A DNA stretch of 64,000 bases from Sphingomonas taxi (GCA_003240625.1 QFMX01000004.1:243578-307577), one strand, 5' to 3'; shown: positions 29,343 through 37,513, counted from the first letter of the stretch. Numbers and translations are program-made. The notes: a model not told the origin generated them from the letters alone.

Positions 29343-29417
29343 GTCCGCCCCCTAGCCTGCCATGCCGCGCTCGTCACCCCGGCGCGTGGCAGGGGTGACG
29401 AGCGGGCAGGACGCGGC

Positions 29418-30338
29418 TTATTCCTCGTTCTTGTAGATGCGGATGATCCGGTCGAGCATCGCCAGCGCCTCGTCGCGCGGGCGCTGGAAGGTGTTGCGGC
29501 CGATGATCGAGCCGTTGCCGCCACCGTCGCGAATGTCGCGCGCGTCCTGGAACACCGCGTCCTCGCCCTTCGACGCGCCGCCCGAGAAGACGTTGATGCG
29601 ACGCCCGGCGAAGCTCGATTGGACGACATGCTTCACGCGGTCCGACTGCTTCGACCAGTCGGTGTTCGCGTAAAGCGGCTTGGCTTCCTTCTGCTCGATA
29701 TGCGCGGTCGGCAGCTTGGTCTTGATGATGTGCGCGCCGAGCAGCGCCGCCATGTGCGCGGCATAGGCGCCCACGTCGAGCGCGAGTTCACCGTCCTTGG
29801 TCAGCTCGCCGCCGCGCGGGTACGACCAGATCACCGTGGCGATGCCGACCGACTTGGCCTCTTCGCTGAGCTCACGGATTTCCTCGACGAGGTCGAAGAA
29901 CTGGTCCGCACCCGGATAGATGGTGAAGCCGATCGCCGCCGAGCCGAGCCGCACCGCGTCGGACACGGTCGCGGTCACCGCCTGGTCGATCGAGGTCGCC
30001 CAGCTGTTCGAGCTGTTGCACTTCAGGATCGTCGGGATCTGGCCGGCAAACGTATCCGCGCCCGCTTCGAGCATCCCGAGCGGCGCCGCATAGGCGCTGA
30101 GCCCCGCATCGATCGCGAGCTGGTAGTGGTAATGCGGATCGTACGCGGCCGGGTTTACCGAAAAGCTGCGTGCCGGACCATGCTCGAAACCCTGGTCGAC
30201 CGGCAGGATCACCAACTTGCCGGTGCCGCCGAGCTTGCCCTGCATCAGGATGCGCGCGAGGTTCGCCTTCACCGCCGGGCTGGTGGCTTCGTATTTGTCG
30301 AGAATGGTTTTGACTTGCGGAGTGGTCGTCGAGGTCAT
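29418..30338 (-). CDS. class I fructose-bisphosphate aldolase
   Basis: This 306-residue Schiff-base aldolase of the DhnA/FbaB (archaeal-type) branch cleaves fructose 1,6-bisphosphate in glycolysis. Signature segments are LPVDQGFEHGPARSF near residue 45, GFTIYPGA, ATVIWSYPRGG, HIIKTKLP with the likely Schiff-base lysine, NVFSGGASKG and GRNTFQR. The ATG at 30338 follows the toxin gene stop by only 14 bases. Its natural upstream partner pgk is separated from it by the toxin-antitoxin pair. The downstream gene is thiE. Confidence 0.93.
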   Translation of the reverse strand: MTSTTTPQVKTILDKYEATSPAVKANLARILMQGKLGGTGKLVILPVDQGFEHGPARSFSVNPAAYDPHYHYQLAIDAGLSAYAAPLGMLEAGADTFAGQIPTILKCNSSNSWATSIDQAVTATVSDAVRLGSAAIGFTIYPGADQFFDLVEEIRELSEEAKSVGIATVIWSYPRGGELTKDGELALDVGAYAAHMAALLGAHIIKTKLPTAHIEQKEAKPLYANTDWSKQSDRVKHVVQSSFAGRRINVFSGGASKGEDAVFQDARDIRDGGGNGSIIGRNTFQRPRDEALAMLDRIIRIYKNEE

Positions 30339-30352
30339 GCTGAATTCCTGTC

Positions 30353-30682
30353 TTAGAGTTCGAGCCAGCGGCGCAACGCGTCGTCGACCCGGGTCATGGT
30401 TGTGATGGGTATCGTACCGATGATTTTGACGATCGCATTGCGATCGAGCGTATCGAGTTTGTCGACCTGGATCTCGCTGTCTCGGACGAGACCGGTCTCC
30501 GGGGACACCTCGAGCGGCACACGAAAGAGATTGGTGCCGCTGATAACGCTTGTCAGCGGGCACAGAGAGACCGTCGCATGATCCGCGAACACGTCTGACT
30601 GGACGACGATAAAAGGTCGCGGCGTCCGGGAAGAATCCCCCTTTCCGGCTCCGACTACGACCATGCCCCGCGTTAGTTTCAT
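30353..30682 (-). CDS. PemK/MazF-family toxin
   Basis: This 109-residue protein has the family start RGMVVV and the substrate loop RPFIVVQSD. VSLCPLTSVI and the C-terminal DSEIQVDKLDTLDR also fit PemK/MazF endoribonucleases, which cleave mRNA. The start overlaps the antitoxin stop as ATGA, the usual antitoxin-then-toxin order. It sits between pgk and fba, with fba starting 14 bases downstream. No inactivating change is apparent, but activity is inference. Confidence 0.9.
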   Translation of the reverse strand: MKLTRGMVVVGAGKGDSSRTPRPFIVVQSDVFADHATVSLCPLTSVISGTNLFRVPLEVSPETGLVRDSEIQVDKLDTLDRNAIVKIIGTIPITTMTRVDDALRRWLEL

Positions 30683-30909
30683 GCGGGGGATGCCGCGATC
30701 ATCACGTCCCAGTCTTCGTCGATCGCGTGTCGATCCTGCGCGGCAGCCGCGAGCGACTGACGCTTGGCCTCCGCCAGGAACGCCTCGTCGTGCCGCTCGA
30801 CATACCGACGCACGGCTTCGCGCGCGATGTCGCTCTTGCTGCGCCCTTGGGTGCGCGCAACCGCCGCGAGGCGTTCTTCGAGTTCGCTATCGAGCCTCAC
30901 GCCGAGCAT
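30679..30909 (-). CDS. ribbon-helix-helix antitoxin
   Basis: This 76-residue partner of the PemK/MazF toxin begins MLGVRLDSELEERLAAVART, a CopG/RHH beta strand and helix, followed by GRSKSDIAREAVRRYVE (second helix). The acidic C-terminal part (AIDEDWDVMIAAS) is the likely toxin-wrapping segment. The start codon lies inside the left arm of an inverted repeat centred on TTTAACATGTTAAA, which is a plausible autoregulatory operator. Translation is coupled to the toxin gene. Confidence 0.9.
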   Translation of the reverse strand: MLGVRLDSELEERLAAVARTQGRSKSDIAREAVRRYVERHDEAFLAEAKRQSLAAAAQDRHAIDEDWDVMIAASPA

Positions 30910-30948
30910 CCGAGTCTCCGTTTAACATGTTAAACATAGCTCGGATGC
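30906..30948. promoter_or_regulatory. nested inverted repeat, likely antitoxin operator
   Basis: The perfect 14-base palindrome TTTAACATGTTAAA is at 30921-30934. It is flanked almost symmetrically by nine-base inverted arms, GCATCCGAG at 30906-30914 and CTCGGATGC at 30940-30948. The left arm includes the antitoxin start codon. The AT-rich centre stands out in GC-rich surroundings. RHH antitoxins typically bind such sites to repress their own promoter; binding here is inferred. Confidence 0.7.
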
Positions 30949-30957
30949 CCGCGTATT

Positions 30958-32148
30958 TCAACCGTGGAGCGCGGCGACCCCGGGGAGCGTCTTGCCCTCC
31001 ATCCATTCCAGGAACGCACCGCCTGCGGTCGAGACGAAGGTAAACGCGTCCGCGACGCCGGCGTGGTTGAGCGCCGCGACAGTATCGCCGCCACCGGCGA
31101 CCGAGACGAGCGAACCGCCCTCGGTCAATGCCGCCGCGGTCTTCGCTAGGGCGACGGTTGCCTTGTCGAACGGCACCATCTCGAAAGCGCCGAGCGGACC
31201 GTTCCAGACCAAGGTGCGGCAGTTCTTCAGCACATCGCCGAGCGATTCGACCGCAGCGGGGCCGACGTCGAGGATCATCTCGTCGGCGGCGACCTCGTGG
31301 ACGTTGACGGTGCGGGTGGCGGGGTTCGGCTTGAACTCCTTGGCGACCACAACGTCGTACGGCAGGTGGACCGTGCAGTTCGCCTTGTCCGCGGCTTCCA
31401 TGATCTGTTCGCAAACGCTCGCAAGCTCATGCTCGCAAAGGCTTTTGCCGACATCGACACCGCGTGCCGCAAGGAACGTGTTGGCCATGCCGCCGCCGAT
31501 GATCAGATGATCCACCTTGGTGACGAGATGACGCAGCACATCGAGCTTCGACGACACCTTGGCGCCTCCGACGACCGCCGCGACCGGATGCTCGGGCTCG
31601 CCGAGCGCCTTCTGCAGCGCGTCGAGTTCGGCTTCCATCGCGCGGCCCGCATAGGCTGGGAGAACATGGGCGAGCCCCTCGGTCGAGGCGTGTGCGCGGT
31701 GTGCGGCAGAGAACGCATCGTTGACATACAGGTCGCCGAGCCGCGCGAAACGCTGGACCACCGCCGGGTCGTTCTTCTCTTCGCCGCCGAAGAAGCGCGT
31801 GTTCTCCAGCACCGCGATGTCGCCGGGTTCGAGCATCGCGACCGCGTCATCCGCGCCCTCCCAGTCGATGTAGCGGACTTCGCGGCCGAGCACTTCGCTG
31901 TAAGGCTTCACGACCTGCGACAGCGAGAACTCCGGGCTCGGCACCCCCTTGGGGCGGCCGAAATGCGCGAGGACGAGGACGATCGCCCCCTTGTCGGCAA
32001 GCTCCCCGACCGTCGCGATCGTCGCGCGCAGGCGGGTGTCGTCGGTGACATGACCCTCGGCCATCGGCACGTTGAGGTCTTCGCGGACGAGCACACGCTT
32101 GCCGTGGACATCACCCATATCGTCGAGCGTCTTGAATGGCTTGGTCAT
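30958..32148 (-). CDS. pgk: phosphoglycerate kinase
   Basis: This 396-residue enzyme makes ATP and 3-phosphoglycerate from 1,3-bisphosphoglycerate. Motifs are VLVREDLNVPM near residue 19, LAHFGRPKG, LENTRFFGGEEKND, the hinge VGGAKVSSKLDVL, IGGGMANTFL and the nucleotide-binding WNGPLGAFE, then SVAGGGDTVAAL. The start overlaps the MOSC gene stop by four bases (ATGA). It is followed 48 bases later by the antitoxin gene. Confidence 0.97.
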   Translation of the reverse strand: MTKPFKTLDDMGDVHGKRVLVREDLNVPMAEGHVTDDTRLRATIATVGELADKGAIVLVLAHFGRPKGVPSPEFSLSQVVKPYSEVLGREVRYIDWEGADDAVAMLEPGDIAVLENTRFFGGEEKNDPAVVQRFARLGDLYVNDAFSAAHRAHASTEGLAHVLPAYAGRAMEAELDALQKALGEPEHPVAAVVGGAKVSSKLDVLRHLVTKVDHLIIGGGMANTFLAARGVDVGKSLCEHELASVCEQIMEAADKANCTVHLPYDVVVAKEFKPNPATRTVNVHEVAADEMILDVGPAAVESLGDVLKNCRTLVWNGPLGAFEMVPFDKATVALAKTAAALTEGGSLVSVAGGGDTVAALNHAGVADAFTFVSTAGGAFLEWMEGKTLPGVAALHG

Positions 32149-32606
32149 GGTTCTTCGATCCTGATCTCATCACCGACGGCGATACTGCCGCCCATCAAAA
32201 CTCGGGTACACGCTCCGCCGCGCCAGTCGGGCGTCAGCGCGGCGAACAATCCCGGCGCCAGTGCTTCCATGCGTTCGCACGGATCGGTGTGACGCGTCAC
32301 CTCCAGCACGACGTCCGCGCCGATGCGGAGCCGCGTGCCGGGGATTTGCGGTAGGTCGAAGCCATCGACGAGCAGGTTCGCCCGGCGTTCGTACCAGGGG
32401 ATATCGTGGCCGACCTCGGCCATCGCCGCATCCCAATCGCCGCGTTCGAGCAGCGTGACCTGGCGCCGGCCCTTGTCGCCGGGCTTCACATAGCCGCGGA
32501 AGTCGCCGTGCAGGCCGGCCTCGATGGTGATCTCGACATGGTCGATGACCTCCATCGGGGCTTTCGCACGGGTGTGCCGGGCGATCCCGGCGATCGTGCC
32601 CATCAT
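32145..32606 (-). CDS. MOSC domain-containing protein
   Basis: The protein has about 153 residues from the ATG at 32606 (MMGTIAGIARHTRAKAP); an upstream GTG at 32672 would add 22 residues without a ribosome binding site and with non-conserved sequence. The domain contains the sulfur-carrier cysteine in DPCERME, and RRANLLVDG and GACTRVLMGG are also typical of MOSC. MOSC proteins bind or transfer sulfur or molybdenum cofactor, and the substrate here is unknown. It lies between gap and pgk and overlaps pgk by four bases, so it is probably co-transcribed. Confidence 0.88.
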   Translation of the reverse strand: MMGTIAGIARHTRAKAPMEVIDHVEITIEAGLHGDFRGYVKPGDKGRRQVTLLERGDWDAAMAEVGHDIPWYERRANLLVDGFDLPQIPGTRLRIGADVVLEVTRHTDPCERMEALAPGLFAALTPDWRGGACTRVLMGGSIAVGDEIRIEEP

Positions 32607-32733
32607 CCCAAAGGCCTGGGCGTCCGCCTCCTCCCCGTTCGTGCCGAGCGCAGTCGAGACACCATCTGTCACGGGAAACGACTTCTCGACTGCGCTCGAA
32701 GCGAACGGAAGAGGGGGTGCATGGATCGTAGGC

Positions 32734-33744
32734 TTAGATGAACTTCGCCATCGCCGTAGCGGTATCGACCATGCGGTTCGAGAAGCCCCATTCGTTGTCG
32801 TACCAGCTGACGACGCGGACGAGCTTGCCGTCGATCACCGCCGTCTCCAGGCTGTCGATCGTCGACGATGCCGGGGTATGCTGGAGATCGATCGAAACGA
32901 GCGGCTCGTCCGACCAGTCGAGCACGCCGACCAGCGGGCCGCTCTCGGACGCCGCCTTCAGCACCGCATTCACCTCTTCACGCGTCGTATCGCGCGACGG
33001 GGTGAAGGTCAGGTCGATCAGCGAAACGTCCGGCACCGGCACGCGGATCGCCGAACCGTCGAGCTTGCCCTTGAGCTCCGGCAGCACCTCGGCAACGGCG
33101 CGCGCGGCGCCCGTGGTGGTCGGGATCATCGACATCGCCGCAGCACGCGCGCGCCGCAGGTCCGGGTGGATCTGGTCGAGGATCTTCTGGTCGTTGGTAT
33201 AGGCGTGGATCGTCGTCATCAGCCCGCGCTCGATGCCGATCGCATCGTTCAGCACCTTGGCGACGGGCGCGAGGCAGTTGGTCGTGCACGACGCGTTCGA
33301 GACGATCGTGTGCTCGGCGGTCAGCTTGTCGTGGTTGACGCCGTACACGACGGTCAGGTCGACGTTCTTGCCCGGCGCCGAGATCAGCACTTTCTTTGCG
33401 CCGGCGTCGAGATGCTTCTGGCAGCTCGCCTTGTCGGTGAAGAAGCCCGTGCATTCTAGCACGATGTCGACGCCCAGCTCGGCGTGCGGCAGGTTGGCCG
33501 GGTCACGCTCGGCGGTAACGCGGATGCGCTTGCCGTCGACGACCAGTTCGTTGCCCTCGGCCGAGACCTCGCCCGGATATTTGCCGTGGACGCTGTCGCG
33601 CTTGAACAGCCACGCGTTCGACTTCGCATCGCCGAGATCGTTGATCGCGACGAGTTCGAGGGCGCCGTTCGACTGTTCGAGTACCGCGCGGGCGACGAGA
33701 CGGCCGATGCGCCCGAAACCGTTGATCGCAACCTTGACCGTCAT
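32734..33744 (-). CDS. gap: type I glyceraldehyde-3-phosphate dehydrogenase
   Basis: This 336-residue glycolytic enzyme begins MTVKVAINGFGRIGRLV from the ATG at 33744; an upstream extension is not conserved. The NAD fold motif GFGRIGR is at residues 9-15. The catalytic C153 is in SNASCTTNC, and the C-terminal WYDNEWGFSNRMVDT is intact. D36 in INDLGDAKSNA suggests NAD use. It heads the gap-MOSC-pgk-fba strand run and is divergent from the zapA locus. Confidence 0.97.
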   Translation of the reverse strand: MTVKVAINGFGRIGRLVARAVLEQSNGALELVAINDLGDAKSNAWLFKRDSVHGKYPGEVSAEGNELVVDGKRIRVTAERDPANLPHAELGVDIVLECTGFFTDKASCQKHLDAGAKKVLISAPGKNVDLTVVYGVNHDKLTAEHTIVSNASCTTNCLAPVAKVLNDAIGIERGLMTTIHAYTNDQKILDQIHPDLRRARAAAMSMIPTTTGAARAVAEVLPELKGKLDGSAIRVPVPDVSLIDLTFTPSRDTTREEVNAVLKAASESGPLVGVLDWSDEPLVSIDLQHTPASSTIDSLETAVIDGKLVRVVSWYDNEWGFSNRMVDTATAMAKFI

Positions 33745-33888
33745 TGCCGTATCTCCGCTAACGCCCGCGAGTCCGTTCCGGGCGCGCAGCCTTTGCGGGG
33801 CGGTGGGGCGCCCTGTCAACACCGTGGATCGCGGATCGGGGCGGCGAAAGCGGCTTGTCGCACACCCCGGCCATGCTATCTCGACGGC

Positions 33889-34149
33889 ATGCCAGATACT
33901 CCAGACACGATATCCGATACGACGACCGATAAGAGGGCCGATACCGGGTCCACTACGCTACAGGACGGGGCGGCGGACACGGCGGCGGTCGACCGGATCG
34001 ACGCCGCGATCGCGCGGATCGAAGCCGCGATCACCGCCCGCGCCCGCAGCAGCGATTCCCTCGCCAAACGCCACGCCGCGCTGAAAGCACGGATGGCCGA
34101 AGCCGTCGCGGCGCTCGACGACGTCATCACGCGCGGGAGCACCAATTAA
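33889..34149 (+). CDS. small coiled-coil protein upstream of zapA
   Basis: This 86-residue protein starts at the ATG at 33889. The first 35 residues are Thr/Asp-rich and disordered-looking. The rest is one helix with heptads (IDAAIARIEAAITARARS, then HAALKARMAEAVAALDDV). Its stop overlaps the zapA start (TAATG). Small coiled-coil genes in this position, such as DUF4164 proteins, are seen in other alphaproteobacteria; family assignment here is tentative. A role together with ZapA in division is inferred from context only. Confidence 0.7.
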   Translation: MPDTPDTISDTTTDKRADTGSTTLQDGAADTAAVDRIDAAIARIEAAITARARSSDSLAKRHAALKARMAEAVAALDDVITRGSTN

Positions 34150-34472
34150 TGGCACAGGTCATGCTCGATATCGGCGGCCGCCCGCATGCCGTCGCCTGCC
34201 GCGATGGCGAGGAATCGCGCGTCCGGTTGCTCGGTGCGATGCTCGCAGAGCGCTGGCCGATCGCGGACCGTGCCGCAGGGGGCCTCAGTGCCGAACGCGC
34301 GATGCTGTTCGTAGCGCTGATGCTCGCCGACGACCTCGACGAAGCCGCGCATCGCCCGCCCGAAGGTTCAGCGGTCAGCGAGATCGCGCTCACTCGGATC
34401 GCCGATCGTCTCGAAGGTCTAGCAGAAGCCCTTGAGCTAAGCCCCCTTGAGCAAAGTGGGCCGAGCGCCTAG
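34149..34472 (+). CDS. zapA: cell division protein ZapA
   Basis: This 107-residue FtsZ-associated protein begins with the strand-turn-strand typical of ZapA (MAQVMLDIGGRPHAVACRDG). A long helix follows (AERAMLFVALMLADDLDEA). ZapA bundles FtsZ filaments at mid-cell. It overlaps the upstream coiled-coil gene by one base. Directly downstream is 6S RNA and then 5-formyltetrahydrofolate cyclo-ligase, a classical bacterial linkage that supports the assignment. Confidence 0.88.
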   Translation: MAQVMLDIGGRPHAVACRDGEESRVRLLGAMLAERWPIADRAAGGLSAERAMLFVALMLADDLDEAAHRPPEGSAVSEIALTRIADRLEGLAEALELSPLEQSGPSA

Positions 34473-34479
34473 ATTGGTC

Positions 34480-34640
34480 GTGGCGGGTTCTGCCCGGTAC
34501 GAGCCTTTATTATCCCTGAGGCTATTCATCATCCATAGGGGGCTGTCCCTGTTAGGATCCTGGTCCGAAGCATATGGTCCCCACCTGACGTACCGTGCGT
34601 CAGTGGATAACCCGGCACACGGCCATGGTGGGCCCGCCAC
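34480..34640 (+). ncRNA. ssrS: 6S RNA
   Basis: The interval between zapA and the cyclo-ligase gene folds as a long rod. The closing stem pairs GTGGCGGG (34480-34487) with CCCGCCAC (34633-34640), and a second stem pairs TGCCCGG (34491) with CCGGCA near 34613. Internal segments TCCCTGAGGC, GGGGGCTGTCCC and GTCAGTGGATAACCCGG match the pattern of alphaproteobacterial 6S RNA. 6S RNA mimics an open promoter and binds the housekeeping RNA polymerase. The ends are estimated from pairing. Confidence 0.85.
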
Positions 34641-34673
34641 CCCACCCCCACCCCATTGCGAGGTTTCCTGCGC

Positions 34674-35207
34674 ATGACCGGCAAGAGCGCGCTGAGAGCC
34701 TCGTTGCGCGCCGCCCGCGAAGCGCGCCCGCCCGTCGAAATCCCCGTGCCGTCCGCGTTTCTGGCGCGGTTGAAGCCGGGACTGACGGTCGCATCCTATG
34801 TCCCGTTCGGCGGCGAGGCCGATCCATCGCCATTCGCCCGCGCTGCGGTCGAAGCCGGCTGCGTCATCGCCCTGCCCCATGTCGTCCGCCGGTCGCTGCC
34901 GATGCGCTTCCTATCGTGGGAAACCGAGGCGGCGCTGTTTGCCGGACCGTTCGGACTGCACCAGCCCGCCGAGGACGCGGCAGAGTTGGAACCCGATATC
35001 ATCCTGACGCCGCTCGTCGGCTTCGATCGCGGCGGCAACCGAATCGGCCAGGGCGCCGGCTATTACGACCGCGCCTTCCTGGCGCACCCCAACGCCTGGC
35101 GCGTCGGCATTGCGCTGTCGGTGCAACAGGTGGATATTCTGACCCCAGACCCGTGGGACGTCCCGCTCCACGCCATCGCCACCGAACTCGAATGGATCAC
35201 GCCATGA
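34674..35207 (+). CDS. 5-formyltetrahydrofolate cyclo-ligase
   Basis: This 177-residue enzyme converts 5-formyl-THF to 5,10-methenyl-THF with ATP. Diagnostic parts are the N-terminal K(S)ALRASLRAAR and the substrate region ILTPLVGFDRGGNRIGQGAGYYDR near residues 110-132. The C-terminus contains the expected DVPLHAIATE. The ATG at 34674 has GAGG upstream; a TTG at 34656 is in frame but less likely. Its position just after 6S RNA is conserved widely in bacteria. Confidence 0.93.
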   Translation: MTGKSALRASLRAAREARPPVEIPVPSAFLARLKPGLTVASYVPFGGEADPSPFARAAVEAGCVIALPHVVRRSLPMRFLSWETEAALFAGPFGLHQPAEDAAELEPDIILTPLVGFDRGGNRIGQGAGYYDRAFLAHPNAWRVGIALSVQQVDILTPDPWDVPLHAIATELEWITP

Positions 35208-35404
35208 CGCCAACCTGGCGCAAGCCCGTCGGGATGCTCGGCATCCTGCTCCTGATCCTGGTGTGGTGCGTGGCGATCGTCAGCCTGTCGAACATCGTCG
35301 GCAGCTGGCACTGGCTAGGGCAACTCGTGTTCTACGTGTTCACCGGCCTGATCTGGATCGCACCGCTGAAGCCTGTGCTGCGCTGGATGGAAATCGGGCG
35401 GTAA
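35204..35404 (+). CDS. DUF2842 family membrane protein
   Basis: This 66-residue protein has two membrane helices (residues 10-29 and 38-57) and ends LKPVLRWMEIGR, typical of DUF2842. Its ATG overlaps the cyclo-ligase stop by four bases (ATGA). The function of the family is unknown. Length is normal. Confidence 0.85.
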   Translation: MTPTWRKPVGMLGILLLILVWCVAIVSLSNIVGSWHWLGQLVFYVFTGLIWIAPLKPVLRWMEIGR

Positions 35405-35447
35405 CCGGCCCTGACACCCCCACATTTCCGATCCCGACCTGTCCCAC

Positions 35448-35601
35448 TACCGTTCGTCCTGAGTAGCCATCGAGTAGTCGCGCAGCGACGTATCGAGAGG
35501 GCGTATCGAAGGACAGGTTGGCGCACGGAACACATGCTTCGATACGAGCCCTCGATACGCTCCCGACGGAGCTACTCGGTCTCTACTCAGCACGAACGGT
35601 A
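35448..35601. repeat. large imperfect inverted repeat
   Basis: The left end TACCGTTCGTCCTGAGTAG is mirrored by the right end CTACTCAGCACGAACGGTA. Inside, CGTATCGAGAGGGCGTATCG is mirrored by CGATACGAGCCCTCGATACG. The element is about 154 bases and lies between the DUF2842 gene and the tRNA genes. It resembles mobile palindromic units of sphingomonads and could fold as a long stem. Confidence 0.75.
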
Positions 35602-35686
35602 TGGGGTTAATTGTTCCGGATTATCTACGGAACGGAATGCTCGCAACACTCGCTAGTTCTGAAGGGTCTCGGCCACCCCATCAGGG

Positions 35687-35763
<77 letters not shown>

Positions 35764-35861
35764 ATTCCCAATGACAAACCCTAGCGCCCCGAGGGACACA
35801 GCGGAAGGCTCGTCAAAACCTTGACACTATCTCGAACCATCTACCCGGTCAGGGCAAACGA

Positions 35862-35938
<77 letters not shown>

Positions 35939-35992
35939 TGAAACAGCGTGGAGGCGGCAACTAGGCGAGGGTTCGGATACCGTCAACCCAAA

Positions 35993-37276
35993 TTATCCGC
36001 CAGTTTCACGTTGTGCCTCGGGCGGATCGCCGCGACGGCGATTTCGACCCGCCTTGGGCTGCACCAGCGTCCCGTGCTCGAACAGGAAACCGGCGATATC
36101 GGGCTTGCCGGCGGCCTTCACGACCGTCTGGATGATGATCAGCAGCGGCACCGCCAGCAATGCGCCCGACGTGCCCCACACCCATCCCCAAAAGCTCAGC
36201 GAGATCAGGATCAGCAGCGGGCTTATCGTCAGGCGGTGGCCGACGACGAACGGCGTGATCGCGTTCGCCTCGACCAGATGCAACCCGTACATCAGCGCCG
36301 GCGGCAGCATCGCCATCCAGATGTCGGAAAACGTCATCAACCCGCCCAGCGCGAGCAGGAACGCGCCGATCACCGGGCCGAAATACGGGATGTAATTGAG
36401 CAGCGCGACGATCCCGCCCCACATCGCCGGATAGGGCATGCCGATGAACCACAGCACCACCCCGGTGACGATCCCGAGGACGATGTTGATCAGCGTGATC
36501 GTGCCGAGATACGCCGACACATCGTCGACGATGTCCTGGATCACGCGCGCCGTCGCCATCGCCCCGTCGAAGCTGGTCCGCCCGGTGATCGTCTGCCGCC
36601 GCATCCGCGTCCATCCGGACAGGAAGAAGAACACGATCAGCACCCCGAACAGGAACTGCACGATGACGGCCGGAGCCGACGTCGCGGCAAGTTCGAGGAT
36701 CGATCCCGGCGCGGCGACGCCTGCGGTCGCCGGCTGCTTGATCGGCGTCGACGCGACCTGCCGCAGCGTCTTGTTCACGTATTTCTCGAGGCTCGAATAG
36801 AGATCGAGCAGCGGCGCGAGGTTGCTCTGGATCCGGTCCAGCCGCGTCGGCAGCAGCCGGAAGAAATCGGTCGCCGGCACGAGGATCGCGGCGATCGCGA
36901 TGTTCGCGGCGATCAGGAACACGAGGATGCACAGGATCGCGGCGAGCGGCGATGGCACATGGCGCCGCTCGAGCCACTCCAGCACCGGCACGAGCGCAAC
37001 CGAGATCACGAGCGCGATGGTGAGCGGCAGGAAGAACTCGGCGCCGGATTTCAACGCGAACGGGATGGCGAGGATCAGCCCGACCCCGGCGGTCAGCGTC
37101 AGCGCCGCCAGCAACCGGTCGCGACGCTGCGCGATCCGCATCGCATCCTCGACCCCGACCGCAATCGGCAACCCGAACGCACTCTCGGCCGGCGGACCTT
37201 CCGCAACGGCGCCGCCCTCGCCCTGTGGCTGGTGCGGTTCCTGGCGAAGTCCCTCGCCCGTCATGGCGTCCGTCAT
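35993..37276 (-). CDS. AI-2E family transporter
   Basis: This 427-residue membrane protein has about eight helices, a central soluble segment (residues 150-200) and charged tails. The family motifs GILVFFFLSG-like FGVLIVFFFLSGW, NYIPYFGPVIGA and PLLILISLSFWGWVWG are present. The family (TqsA/PerM-like) includes exporters of autoinducer-2 and ion antiporters; the substrate here is unknown. The start at 37276 is followed by an alternative ATG four codons in. No partner gene is adjacent. Confidence 0.9.
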   Translation of the reverse strand: MTDAMTGEGLRQEPHQPQGEGGAVAEGPPAESAFGLPIAVGVEDAMRIAQRRDRLLAALTLTAGVGLILAIPFALKSGAEFFLPLTIALVISVALVPVLEWLERRHVPSPLAAILCILVFLIAANIAIAAILVPATDFFRLLPTRLDRIQSNLAPLLDLYSSLEKYVNKTLRQVASTPIKQPATAGVAAPGSILELAATSAPAVIVQFLFGVLIVFFFLSGWTRMRRQTITGRTSFDGAMATARVIQDIVDDVSAYLGTITLINIVLGIVTGVVLWFIGMPYPAMWGGIVALLNYIPYFGPVIGAFLLALGGLMTFSDIWMAMLPPALMYGLHLVEANAITPFVVGHRLTISPLLILISLSFWGWVWGTSGALLAVPLLIIIQTVVKAAGKPDIAGFLFEHGTLVQPKAGRNRRRGDPPEAQRETGG

Positions 37277-37408
37277 GGCAATTCCTTTGCCACCCCCTTC
37301 CCGTAATCGCGGTCGGCATTCAAGCGGCGCGCGGTGCCAGCGCGATGGAATTCCTCGAAAAGACCGCGTTATTTCCGATCATGCATTGATCCCGAGACCC
37401 CCGCTCTT

Positions 37409-37492
37409 CGTCATCCTGACGAAAGTCAGGATCCAGAGCCAAAAATCGCTGCCCTCCGTTACCCTGGGTCCTGACTTTCGTCAGGACGACGG
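37409..37492. repeat. palindromic repeat, family C copy 2
   Basis: The arms CGTCATCCTGACGAAAGTCA and TGACTTTCGTCAGGACGACG mirror each other across about 45 bases, and each contains a TCCTGACGAAAGTCAGGA hairpin. CCAGAGCC follows the first arm and CCCTGGG precedes the second. It lies downstream of the acyl-CoA synthetase gene. Confidence 0.8.
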
Positions 37493-37513
37493 AACGGTAT
37501 CAGGTATGGCCTC

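Noticed and set aside
28643..29417. TPP riboswitch for thiE
   Set aside because: The 75-base gap before thiE lacks the conserved CUGAGA and thi-box elements. Only a short hairpin is present.
32607..32733. Upstream GTG extension of the MOSC protein and a one-sided repeat fragment
   Set aside because: The extension lacks a ribosome binding site. The nearby TTCTCGACTGCGCTCGAAGC looks like a lone repeat arm without a mirrored partner, so it is not listed as an element.
34447..34677. 76-residue frame over the zapA to cyclo-ligase gap
   Set aside because: The interval is explained by 6S RNA pairing, and the frame has no protein-like features.
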